From: Purshia tridentata
Lineage: Eukaryota > Streptophyta > Magnoliopsida > Rosales > Rosaceae
Length of the DNA stretch: 64,000 nucleotides
Assembly (NCBI GenBank): GCA_003254885.1
Contig: QANT01007796.1
Coordinates: 1-64,000 of the forward strand
Reading direction: 5' to 3'
The notes beneath the pieces were generated by a model. It searched no databases, was not told the DNA's origin, and saw only the letters and a list, made by a program, of their open reading frames with translations. Below, piece by piece: positions 13,302 to 24,900 of the stretch. Every line of letters starts with the position of its first letter. Position 1 is the stretch's first letter. Made by a program: the position numbers and the translations under genes.

Positions 13302-14906
13302 GCGCAAGAAGATGACGACGACAGTCAGAGCTCTCGTATCGTCGCCCTCTCCGCTCATAGAATCGCCCCACACTACTTTGGCAATGGCTTCCATTCCCGA
13401 TCTTAAGAACTTCGCCTCCTCTCGCGTCCAGGATCTCAAGCTTCACATCGATCGCTCTCACTCCGAGATCCTCAAGGATTGCGACTCCGCTCATTCTCGC
13501 CTCCACAAGCGCTTCAAGGTCTCTTTCTCTCTCGAATTAGTATTGGAATTTACTTCTTGCACCGATTTGGAACTTAATAGCGTTATTGAGTTTCGTGATT
13601 GATGGACTATTGTTCGTTTGGTTACTGAGAAAACCGAACCGAAAAAAGAGAATAGAAAATTAAATTGAATTTTCGCCAAACAATAACGAGTTTATGTTTA
13701 TTTAACCTCATTTTCATATCATAAGTTCCTAATAAGCAAATCTCATATTCGGTTTGGCGAAACAAAATTTGATCTCAATGAATGCTTAGTATTCGGTACT
13801 CTTTAGTAGCAGAGGGAAGGCAAGAGCATTAGAATTTAGAGCAGGCTTTTGTCAGGTGTTGATGGATTATTGTTTGTTTGGTTGCTGAGGAAATGGAACC
13901 GAACTGAAGAAAGAGAATAGAAAATTGAATTTTGCCAAACAATAACAAGTTTACTTTACCTCAGTTTCATATCATAAGTTCCTAGTGAGCAAATCTCATA
14001 ACAATTATTAGGTTCCGTAAAACAATTTTAATCTAATTGAATGCTTAGTGTTAGTACTCGGTAGTAGTAGAGGGAAGAGAAGAGCATTAGAATTTAGATC
14101 AGGGCTCGTCAGGTGTTTATTTGGCTCTCTCCATGTCAACAGATGCAGACTCAAGCTTGTCAGCAAGTGTTGGATGAAGCAGGCAAGGAATACAAGAAGA
14201 TGACTCAAAGGATTACTGAAAGTCGGGAAGCAATGATGGTATATATGCTTTGACCTTGTAATTAGATGTCCGATCGCTAATTCCATGATTGTGACCTACT
14301 GCTTCTTTCTCAGGCTTCATATGCAGAGTTCATGGCTGACGCACAGGCCACTGCTTCTCGTGGTATATGTTCAGCTTAAAACCTTTCTGACTTGCATAAT
14401 TATATGGGATTTTGCATAACTCATTTCTTGGTACTAGTACTATACTGAACTGATTATCATTGTTGATTAAAAACCTTAAAATGTAGTCCATAACCCCTTT
14501 GTGGCTTTGACAAGTGATGGTTGTGTCCCATATGTGGAAGTGGAAATTGGTTATATTCCATTTTCCCTGTGTAAATGTGTACACATTCGCGCTTTCTTAT
14601 ACATAATGCTTTTCTCTTGATACAGGTTGGATAAATTTTTTTGATCATTTCAATTCAACATTGCCATTAGTAGTTAATACTATTGATATGGAGATAATTT
14701 ATTACTCCTATATATCAATAATTGTGAGTTGTAAAGTAAACACTGGCAGCAACTTATAAACAAATGTCTGATTAATTCTGAGCACTTTTTTTTTGGGTCT
14801 CAATTTCATATTTTCAGCTTGCAAAACATCCATCACAGAGCTTTCACAGTCTTGTGAGAAAGCAATTGATGCTATCCGCATCCGTTATGGGATATCATCA
14901 AATTAG
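13132..14906 (+). CDS. Unrecognised small protein with basic N-terminus and helical C-terminus
   Basis: Four exons fit one frame: 13132-13518, 14143-14238, 14314-14362 and 14818-14906, with GT-AG borders and phases 0, 0 and 1. The product is 206 residues. The first ~65 residues are Ser, Arg and Lys rich (SRSRRSSRR near the start) with an Asn-Ser run encoded by an AGCAAC microsatellite (13267-13299). The rest (from MASIPDLKNFASSRVQDLK) is predicted helical with heptad-like spacing and ends CEKAIDAIRIRYGISSN. Features suggest a nuclear coiled-coil protein, but I do not know the family. Further spliced exons may exist in the 3' untranslated region (an acceptor-like site lies near 15735). Confidence 0.7.
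13599..14115 (+). repeat. Approx. 260-bp tandem duplication within an intron
   Basis: Within intron 1 of the 206-residue protein gene, unit 1 (13599-13858) and unit 2 (13859-14115) share start TTGATGG(A)CTATTGTT, internal CATATCATAAGTTCCTA and end GAGCATTAGAATTTAGA. Divergence is clear (substitutions, small indels), so it is older than the 142-bp repeat at 11887. Unit 2 ends about 25 bases before the exon-2 acceptor. Confidence 0.85.
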
Positions 14907-16726
14907 TCATCACTTGTCCATGCCATATGATCCACTGGAAATTATAGGTGAGTACTGTTTAATACCTTTCATTATTGGTGGAAGAATTCAGTGGTCTGTG
15001 TTAAGTCTCTCTGGTAACTCTGTATCATATTACTAAATATGTTAGACAATCTCAGAATACAATGTCAAAGTCATTTCTAAGATGGATATAACTAAAGAAA
15101 ACCTTTAGAGAATTAGGCGACATATTATGACAGATAGATTCCTTTCCTTTTCGCTAAATATTTAGACCAAAGATGCATATGGCAACTGCACTTTGCTAGA
15201 TTACATTCTTTTTTCAGACATTGATGGATCCATTCCAGAGCTTGCAGGAGTAAAAACTCTTTTATGTAGCCATGGCCAGTGTTACTTTCCGTACTTCCAT
15301 TTGTACACATTGCTTATTCTAATACTAGTAAATTTGGACCTGATAGGCAGGTATAACCTCGTAAGCTTATTATTATACTCGTATATCTCCAACTAAGTTT
15401 GTTTAAGAAGTATGGCAATACCTTTGCAGCCTTGATATTGTCTTTACTGTGCATTTAAGACGACCTATTTACATGAATTGCTTGTGATATTTATAGGAAT
15501 TGTGGTACTCATCTCATTATCTCACCTAAAGTTGTAGATATGTAATTTAACTATTGACTCTATTTTCTATTTCTATTCTCAAAAGCAGTTAATCATGATT
15601 CTTGACTTCACAATGTGGGCTCATTTTAAACTTTGGCTCACTTTCCCATTTATGATTCGATGCTGAAAACTTTATACAAGCAGTCATACTTCCAAAGATT
15701 CAGGCTTTTGCATAATTTGTTGGGTTGTGTTTTCAGGGATGTATACCGGAGAAGATAGCAGTCTGGATTCTGAAAGATCTTCTACGAATAGTTGATAGGA
15801 TGACATGGATTCATTCACATACTACTCTTTACCATCTCGTGGTTTCATTACTAAACAGTAACCGCATTTCAGAATTTGTTACATAATGAAACAAAAATTC
15901 TTTGGTTTGTACATCAGTGGGCGAGTGTTACGACACTAATTGGGATAAGTGCTTAGCTTTTACATATAAAATCATAAACATCTAGATCATCACTCTATCA
16001 TACCCTATTCCCTACATTCGTCCGTCATGTTTACTCACTATTCTCTCGTTCTTCCTCCTTAATCTCTGACTAAAAACAAAGGGAGGCGCTATTAAAAACT
16101 AGAATTTAAAATGAATTTTACCGGACCCTAAACTCCTATTGTCTCTTACTTTGTTTTTTCTTTTTCTTTCTTCTGGACTTAAACCCGTTTTTCTCACTGA
16201 ATGATCATTATTGGTGACTAATAAAATTCTCCTAATAACATTTATTAACTTTTTTAATGACCAATAATATTGTGACAGCCATGAGTTTTAACTCTAGTAG
16301 CATGGGTTGGATTATTGGATAGGCTAAGGGTAGAGCATAGAGATCCTAGGTTCAATTTCCCTTGTATGAGCAAATATTTGTTGGTCACAAAGTTCTTACA
16401 AAGATAATGATATCTTGGAATCTGTATTTTGCAAAACGCGACCCGAAATACAGAGCTCTTGCAACCAAGAATGACTAACTAAACCTATATTTGCCTGTTC
16501 TTCTGGTGCACTAGTTCGAGCCACCACACCACCATGCTAGCAAGCAAAGTAAAATACAACAGAGAATGACTTGAACAAGGTTTTAATAGGAAAAGGAGAA
16601 ATAAAAACGGAACAAATATACTTTTTAATGAGTCATTGAATCCAAGAAATCCTATAACGTGATGGTAGTTGGTACAAAGAGCTACATGTTCTATCACTAA
16701 TTGACTATAGCAGTTAGCTGCTTGAG
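14907..16726. other. Intergenic region with a possible tRNA-derived SINE relic
   Basis: No coding exon supported. Around 16310-16370 the plus strand reads GGCTAAGGGTAGAGC (box-A-like) and then, about 20 bases on, GGTTCAATTTCCC (box-B-like). This spacing recalls a tRNA-derived SINE head. There is no foldable complete tRNA. Confidence applies to the SINE idea only. Confidence 0.25.
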
Positions 16727-18081
16727 TCATTCCTCCTCGTCTTGCATATTATCATCCGCAGTCAGAAGATGATTCAATGCAACTCTTGATTTTTTCGGTT
16801 CCCCCGAGGCTTCCTCAGAATCATCTTTATCACTCTTCCTCTTCAGACTTACATCATTGGCCTGTTCATCATTCCCAGAATTTTCAGCTTCACCTTCAGA
16901 TTTCACTTCTTCCTGCAGGGAAGTCTTTGGATCAGATTCTTCATCTTTCTGTTTACCATTCAGATCTCCTTTCTCGGATGACCCTTGACACTCTTCCAAA
17001 CAAGAGCGGACTTCGTCGTTGCTAGCAAGATCAAGAGGGGTCTTTCCTGCTTTTGTCTTAGCACTGAGATTGGCACCTTTCCTTGCCAAATACTTGATAA
17101 GTTCTACATGGGACCCTTGAACAGCATAGTGTAGTGGAGTCAGGCCTTTGCGAGTGGAAGATTTGACAGAAGCCCCAGATGAAAGTAGAGTCCGAACAAC
17201 CTCTAAATGTCCCTTTTGGGCAGCAAAGTGTATTGCACCCATGTCATCCATAGCAGCAGCACCAACATCAGCCTTGTTCTTACAGAGAAAATTCACCACT
17301 TCTGTTTGCCCAGACCATGCCGCTAAATGTAGTCTTTGATCAAAATCACTTGTCAAAGAAACAAAATTTGAATTCTAAATTGTAAAAAGTAGCAAGATGG
17401 CAGGCACTGACTAGATTTCTGATGAGAAATGCATACATACTTACATATATATCAAATTAGTAAAATTTTCAAATGACAAGAAACAAGTTGAAACACCCTT
17501 TTGCACACAGTTATAGACTTTCTGTAAAACAACTCTTCTTTTAAAACCAAAACTGTCATGTAGGGCTTTTAATCCAAGTCACCCAATTGCACAAATCAGT
17601 TCTGTTCTATATCCTTATGAATCATGATTCATGAAGTAAATTATATGAAAACTTAACCCAAACTGAACAATATTTCCAGGGTTCTCACCTCAAAGCCAAG
17701 AGCTCCTGTAGCTAATGCTTTATAGTTACACCAAAGTAATTGAAGCATATATACCACAAAATTTTTCCCAAATAAGAATTGCCTAATGCAAATTTTATCT
17801 TCAAACTTATATATAGTGCATATCCATCATGATATCGAAGATTGAAGCACCCTCATTCATATATTCATTGTTGTAGGCACAGAGAGAGGGAGAGAGAGAG
17901 AGAGAGAGAGAGTAAAACGAGGGAAAGGATACGGAGTTCTGGAGTGCTTATCTCTAGAATTGACGGCCAAAGGGTTGGAGCTGAGAAGTGAGTGAAGTGC
18001 ATTTAGATCACCGGACCTTGCCGCTGTGTGAAGAGCATCTTCTCTCCTACTACTACTACTTGACTTCCGGGGATTTTCCAT
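16727..18081 (-). CDS. Ankyrin-repeat protein with acidic C-terminal tail
   Basis: Two minus-strand exons, 18081-17933 and 17333-16727, intron phase 2. The join restores a textbook ankyrin sentence, RTPLHLAAWSGQTEVVNFL, which fixes the acceptor at 17334 rather than at an upstream AG. The product is 251 residues. About four ankyrin repeats cover residues 18-150 (DALHTAARSGDLNALHSLL, TPLHLAAW, GAIHFAAQKGHLEVVRTLL, TPLHYAVQGSHVELIKYL and TPLDLA). The last ~100 residues are charged, rich in E, D, K and S, with KRKSDKDD and PKKSR that could act as nuclear signals. It is probably a protein-binding adaptor. The gene is divergent from mitochondrial S11 and may share its promoter. A (GA)n tract lies just inside the intron (17882-17912). 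Confidence 0.85.
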
Positions 18082-18340
18082 TTCTCTTCTCGCCGGTACC
18101 AACACTAGACAGATTCTCAGACCTATTAACTTAGGTTTGCTTTAAAACATGCATCCAAACAAAACAAAAAGCCGAATTTCGTTTTTGGTTTCCCTAAATT
18201 TGGCAAAGTTTCATTTTAGTCCCTATAGAATATAGATTTTTTTTAACATCCAAACAAACCACCCAACCAAAAATGAAATTTGGCCAAGTAGAAAAAAAAA
18301 AAAAAAAANAAAAAAGTTGTGGCACGTGCGAAAAACAAAT
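18082..18340. promoter_or_regulatory. Short divergent promoter, ankyrin gene / mitochondrial S11
   Basis: About 260 bases separate the ankyrin start codon from the first leader-like sequence of the S11 gene. It contains a poly-A run of about 24 bases with an N at 18309. No TATA box is obvious in either direction. A CACGTG core lies at about 18322-18327 (GGCACGTGCG). Confidence 0.45.
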
Positions 18341-18727
18341 CAAGTTTAAGTCGCAGTCGCACTGCTTCAGCCTACCTCCACCGGGCATCTTCCTCACTCT
18401 TACACCCAGCTTCGCCCAATACTTCAGCTCACCAGGTATCTCTCTTTCTCTGTCTCTCTCTGTCTCCTATCAAATTTTGTTTTTCAAAGATATTCTCTGG
18501 ATTTGGTTTGAGGGCTTTGCTTTAATTTAGGGATTTCATTTTCTCAAATTTAGATGAATTTTTTATGTAATTTTATTTAAAATTATAGTTTGAGCTCTTA
18601 CTTGGTAGGATACCAAATACAGTACAACTTCTCTGGCCTTTCAATATGATACAAAACCAAACTTTCAACAGTTGAGTCCTTTACTTTGCAATTGAAAACT
18701 GTGCAGTTACAGAAGTGAAAGTGAGTC

Positions 18728-19926
18728 ATGTATTCGTCTATCTCTCGGCTGTCTTCATCTCTGATCCCTCGGCTCACTAGATGCCAGGGCGAGCTCACTG
18801 CTTCAAGGTCCTTCTCTGTCTCCAGGATGCCATCAGGCAAGTTCTTCTTTCTGTCTATGGCCCATGGGTTATATGGTTTTTATTTTCTTTGTTCCTTAGT
18901 GGATTATATTTTTATATAAACTATAGATCCCTTTACAAGCTGTCTACCATTTTTAGTGAACTTGAACAGCATTTTGAAGATGCCATGCTAGATGCCAATA
19001 ATGATACAATGCTAGCTTCTGACTTCTGATTGTTTCAACCCCATATTTGGTGCTCTATCTTTAAGAACAAGAATCAATATATTTCTTCTCACTAAGAAAA
19101 TTATGTTACCAAAATTTTAATGTATGTTGTTACTGTGGCTTGCAAAAGTAGTGTGATGAAATACATGGTAAATTGAGAAGCTTTGATGGGAAATTAAATT
19201 TTCATTGGTGTCAATTTCTGGCTAATGATTAAAAATATTGTGGGATTTACAGGTCACCTAGAGACTTTTAAACATGGTATTAATTCTTCTGAGAATGTTG
19301 GAAGGGGAAGGGTCTTAGATCATGTCTCGGGACTTTGTGGAATGCCAGGGATTAGGTCGGGTATTATGCACGTCAAGATGAACCTCTCCATTCCATTTTC
19401 TCTGAGTTTCCGAAGTTCCACAGATTCTGCTGGTTGGAAAGATAATGAGACTGGAAGGAATTTCAGGTCTATGAACTTTGTGAGGGGAATTATAGAGGAA
19501 GATGGAAGGGACAACAGATGGGGTTCTCAGTTTCCTCAATATAATATAGAGAAAAATGCTGATGTTGTCCACATAAAGTTGATGCGTAATAATACCTTTG
19601 TCACTGTTACGGATTCAAAGGGGAACAAGAAACTTGGTGCCTCAGCCGGATCATTACCAGAAATGAAAGGAGGAGCAAAATTGTCTCGGTATGCTGCTGA
19701 AGCAACTGCAGAACATGTTGGACGGATGTCAAGAAACTTCGGGTTAAAATCAGTTGTAATGAAGGTGAAAGGGTTTACTTATTTTAAGAAGAAAAAGCAA
19801 GCTATCTTGAGCTGGAAAGACGGCTTTACTAATTCTCAAGTGGGTCAGAATCCAGTTGTATATATTGAAGATACAACCCGAAAGCCCCATAATGGCTGCC
19901 GACTCCGAAAGCAACGGCGTGTCTAA
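18728..19926 (+). CDS. NFD3-like: Mitochondrial ribosomal protein S11 (uS11m)
   Basis: Small-subunit mitoribosomal protein. Two coding exons, 18728-18836 and 19253-19926, give 260 residues. The first exon encodes a Ser/Arg-rich presequence (MYSSISRLSSSLIPRLTR) typical of mitochondrial import. The second carries the uS11 domain from about residue 145: VVHIKLMRNNTFVTVTDSKG, then AGSLPEMKGGAKLSRYAAE, and it ends NGCRLRKQRRV, the classic uS11 C-terminal signature. The intron starts GCAAGT and ends TTTACAG, a GC-AG intron. Reading through instead meets a stop at 18917-18919. A leader intron probably runs from 18436 to 18712. From memory the Arabidopsis counterpart is At1g31817 (NFD3), close to the PUT transporters, as here. 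Confidence 0.92.
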
Positions 19927-21990
19927 ATACAGTGTGCTTTAGTAATATTTTCACTTGTCTAGACGTATCTTGTCAAATACTGAGATGTAGAGTACAAATT
20001 TGGTGGTGGCAAGTAATCTTTGCGAGAAAAGCTTGGCAGACTTGGCTATTTTTGTTTTAATTTTTCTTTTTCTCTTGGAATGTTATTCCCATTTTGATGC
20101 TAATGTGGTTTTTTTGAATGTCACCTTAGTTTGTTTTTGGAGATGGTTGTTTATTTTGATAATGTAGTTGATTGGAAATTTCTCAGACAACAGTAGCGAG
20201 GAAAATTAGCGCGTATTCTTTAGTTTTGTTTAGAACTTGTATTAAATAAGCTTCTATTAGTGGCCTACTTGTCAAGTGTTAAGTGCATTCGGTTACTCAA
20301 TCATTGCTTTTTCTTGTATTTTAGGTTACTGATGTCTTCGGGAAGTCTATGAGTAAGCATAGTTGAGATGATTGCTACAAGATGGTTATTGTATGTTGGT
20401 GGGTGTGGTAGTACTTTTCTGAATTTTTGTTGGTTACCGGTATGTATTTACCTGACTGATATGGATTCTTTGCCAATGAACGTTATAGGATCATGCTGAA
20501 GCCCATAAACATGGACAATATATCATGTCATTGAAGTTTAAATGACATTATACAGTAGTAATGAACTGTGCAGAAAAGAGCTACAATGATATTTCTTAAC
20601 TTATTCGCTACCATGATGCTTCGTAAAATATTCGCTTGCGCATAAAAACATGGAACACCTACACCTATATATTTGGGTTTTTGCTAAGGTTCTGGGGGTT
20701 CTGACCTCTAGTTATATTTATTTGTTTCTCTCCCAATATTATGTATTTCAACTCTTGGCCAACTAACTGAAATAGTGAAATCTAGCGCACCCATTTGGAA
20801 TGCAATTCCTTTTCAAAAAGGTCTTGTTTCCCCAATCCATTTCCGCGATGACCTATCTTTTTTTGATGGCATAGGGTGTTAAATATTGTCTCCGAATGCC
20901 GATCCCCATTGTGTTTCTCTGGAACATGGTCCGTAAAACGCATGCTCAAATAATCTTTGATTGTTCTTTCAGTGGTGGGATTTGGGGACAACTAATGAAT
21001 AAAAGTGGCTCAACTTGGTGTTGGATTATTGAAAATGGCTCAGTATCCTGCAAACTGGAAACAATTAAGCTTTTTCTTGTGGCTGCAGTTTATTTTTTCT
21101 GGCGTGAAAGAAATTGCAGGATATTTAGCACTATGGTTTCTACAATCAGATGCAGTCTTTGCTTTTTAGGACTCCCCGACCAATAGATGCGTTGCTCTCT
21201 CATGGAACCTCCCTGAGACTTGTTAGCTTCAGTTTTCTAGTTTGCTGCAGATTTGTTGGTGGTTGGTTTTCTGCAGCAGGCTAGTATAGTAGTCTACCCA
21301 CATGGCTGATGTTTTCTCAGTGATCATTCCTCTATGTATGCATGCATGCATAGACACATACACACATACACATATATGTTAGTTTTGACCGTGGCATTGT
21401 TGTATTTCATCTTGATTCGAACTGCTTCCATGCACAAAAGGATGGAAACATGGTATGATGCATTTAAGGACCCGATTGTTTCCTTACTGCTATCCTTGAT
21501 GATGTACTGTCTTCTTGATTAGGATTAGCTCGTTGCACTTGAGTCTTCAATCCAGTTAGTCACATATCTTACTCAAATATACTACAGTAAAGAGAACAAT
21601 CGCCTTGCAACACAACGAACATATTAGTTAGTGTTTGAAACAAAGGCAGCTTGGTCTTCCCTACTCTACTCCACATTTTCACAAGTTACAAAACATATGG
21701 CTCGCATGGTTAGATTTTACCAGATATAGTAACTGTAAGTAAATATACTGGTAACTGATAAGTTTAACATTCACAAACTTGAATTTAGAAACTAAACCAA
21801 CCCTGCTTTACTGGTGCATCAAGCGTTAACATAACATTGTCTGTGTTCTTTATATTCAGGTTGGGATCTTATATATGTATACCTCAGTTGAGTCCACTTA
21901 GAAATTCTCAGGATGTTGCCAAAGTTCTGCTGCTGTTGATAATCTCTGAAGTGGAGAGGAGTCCAGTTAATTGCAAACTAGAATAAAATT
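19927..21990. other. Intergenic region with LINE relic and microsatellite
   Basis: Apart from the LINE fragment listed separately, there is 3' flank of S11, then AT-rich sequence. An ATGC/ACAC/ACAT simple repeat occurs at 21335-21376. No further gene seen. Confidence 0.6.
20780..21190 (+). mobile_element. Relic of the 3' end of a LINE reverse transcriptase
   Basis: An open frame at 20896-21186, with broken sequence before it, encodes the motif HAQIIFDCSFSGGIW. This matches the zinc-binding reverse-transcriptase C-terminal domain (zf-RVT pattern, H-x-F-F-x-C-x-[FY]-S-x-x-[IL]-W). After about 45 residues follows VAAVYFFWRERNCRIF, the usual downstream block of plant LINE ORF2 proteins. The upstream Cys pair is missing or degenerate and no start is apparent, so it is a decayed 5'-truncated fragment. 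Confidence 0.65.
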
Positions 21991-24900
21991 TCAAATCTTG
22001 CCAGTTTCTGAAAGGATCCTCTCAATCTCCTCGAGGAGGCGCTCTTTTTCATCCATTAATTCTTCATTTTGGTTCTGAAGCTCCTCTATCTGCTTAGTCT
22101 GCTCAGAATCCTTCCTAAAACAATGTAACACTTGGTTAAGCAAAAATTTCAGGTAGAACATCGAGGTGTATATTCTAGCAATCAAAAGCATTTATGCCCC
22201 AAAAGAATGCTCTTTACTGTGAAGCATGTCATATGTTACACCTTTTATTGTAGTATTATTTAGATACACATCTTAGATTTATATTTCCATCATTATCTTG
22301 CTTGATTGTAGAAATCATGTTCTAAAAATTCTTTGATTAGACACCATACCCATCTTAGCTACATAGATATTGAATAGTTAAAAGCATAATGACAATAAGT
22401 TACAATAGTGAAGAGTACGGATCAAATTCATCAATGGTTAGACTTGAGTTGGTAAAATAGCTAGTACTGCCTGCTCAAATTACTTGAAACTTGGAAACAT
22501 CACAAAAGAAAATTCCCAAGTAAATGAAAGATAATGTAGTTTCATCACCTATTCATGAAGGACAAGTTAAGTTTGAGGGATCGCACTTCCTTTTCAAGAT
22601 TTTCACACCGCTTCAAGATAGATTGTATATCTGATGGAATAACTGGAGTTGAATTCCTTTCCTTTGCCTCTGCCATTCTGCATCAACAAGAAACTTAGAA
22701 ACTTAAAAACTTAAGACTTAAAAGGATTAGGGTGATTCGACAGAGCTGTAAACAACATGTTGCATTTTATAGATACTTTTTAAACTTTTATTCTATCATC
22801 AAGTAAACCTTATCAGCTCTGTTGATTTTAACATAAAATCATCCTCAATTTCTCTTTCTTGAGACTTAATGGCAAGCCAACTAAGTCAATCTACTCCCAT
22901 TGCTACCAAAGAAAAAAATGAAAAGAACCAAAAGAAACTATAAAATTCTGATGAAGAGAGTTTGTTGCAGGGGAAGGCAATACTCTCCCCCATTTGTAGA
23001 TAACAATGTACGTACTTTCGTGACCTCTCAACCCTACGCTTTTTTGTGGCATCCTCCTTGTCCACTGCACAACATTTCTTTGGTTAGAGAGAATTCCATT
23101 TCCATGACTACAAATAATAGAGTGATGCATCTTTCAAAAGGATTTCTTCAAGTGAGACTAATGTTGAAATAAGTGTAGTGAGAGAAAGAAAATGGTAGCT
23201 AAACATACTCAAGATGTGAAAACAGCAATGTGAAGGAAAGTTCAAACTTTCAAAGGGTTTCTACCTCAGGAAACAATAACCTTTCTGTTATGTGCACCTC
23301 ACAAATTAAGATTTCTTTTCTTTCTCAACCAATTCTAAAATTTATTTACCAAGCACCTGAGAAGATGCTCCTAAACTCCAATAACCAAGGAATATTTTGG
23401 TTAATTTATTAAGGTAGCATCTAAGAGGAAATTCAACACCACGATGGTGAAGTTTTAAATGTAATTGGTTACCTGAAACAGCTGATGTCACAGATCCATA
23501 TCGTTCTAAACGTTCCACCCTCTGCGAAAGATTGAAAAATGGAACTGGATAAAATCTTTAAATACTGGCACCATATTTTCATAATAACATGCTATACTCA
23601 CAATCCAAGAGTAGAGTTTACCTTTTGATCATCTTTCAAATTTCCAATTATACGTTCTCTGAAATCTGCAGTTCCATGAGAAGGAACTTTTATTGCACGA
23701 AAAGTAACTCAATATCTAATTCAAGGAAAAGAGATCGCAAAAGAAAACTTAATGATGTGTTGCAATTTCTCACATTAAATGAATGTCAAACTGTGTGCAT
23801 AGATGGAAATAATATATACTACAATCTTTTCTTGAAAGGGCTTCAGCATTCAAAATACCTGAATGATTTGACATAGATACTTTAGTCAAATGCAATGCTC
23901 GCAACAATTAATTTTTTTAACACCTGCCAATATATATGCCTACATAATATACACATTTTTTTTATTATAAAGGTGGAAGATATATGTATCTGCAAACTCT
24001 ACACAGGCATAGTTACTTTGTGTCACAAAATTCCCATCATCTTCTTCACAATTTTCGGATGTATCAATGATGGTAATTAAATAACTTGGAATAATGGATT
24101 CTATTTACATGTTGGTTATCAGTTAAAGAAAATTGTGTAAGATCAGTCAAAGGCTCCAAAAGCAGTGAATAGTGAGTCAGTGATTCAACAAGGCTATGAT
24201 AAACAATAATTATGACTGATGATAAGCATGTCAACTTCTGCGTAAAATGGTCACCTTTAGTTCTAGATCCGTTTTCTGAACTTCTATTTCCAGCTCGTTT
24301 CATTGAGCTTTCACAAATGCTCAGAGTTTGACTTGAGTTGCTGGGACCATCACATGCATCAAAGCCAGATGAAACTACTGGTGCTGCAGCAGATGATTCA
24401 CTTTGGGAAGGTTCTTGAGAATTTCTGCTTAAGGGGTTTGGGTTTGTGACATTTACAAAACCTTCCATCTCAAGGTCCAATGATCCTTCAACGCTTTGTA
24501 TAATCGTATGATCTTTAGCTTGGATAGTGGACACTTCCTGAAAAGTTCCCACCATTACATGAATTTGATTCCCTTGCCCTTGATCAAAACCAGTGTTGAC
24601 TATAACTTCTTGAGTTGGGAAAAGCCCATTGGAACTATCATCCTCTACACCTTCTTTTTCAATCTGGTTGCAAAGCTTTTTTCTCTCTAATGTACCCTTT
24701 AGCATGCTTACAACAGATGAAACTTTATCCATTTCACCCATTTGTGGGGTGTTGAAAGTGGATGAGGAGGAATTGGATGGAGAAATGAAGGTCCCCAACT
24801 GGTTGGTAACCTCACAAATAGAAGGATCATTGAAACCATTTGAATATGCAAATTCTTGTTTTTTCAAATTGCTGCAATTCGCCGAAGCAGTCTGCAGGCC

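Noticed and set aside
17333-17356. Ankyrin protein starting at MTSDFDQ in a single exon
   Set aside because: Joining to the upstream exon restores a canonical ankyrin repeat, so this ATG is intronic sequence.
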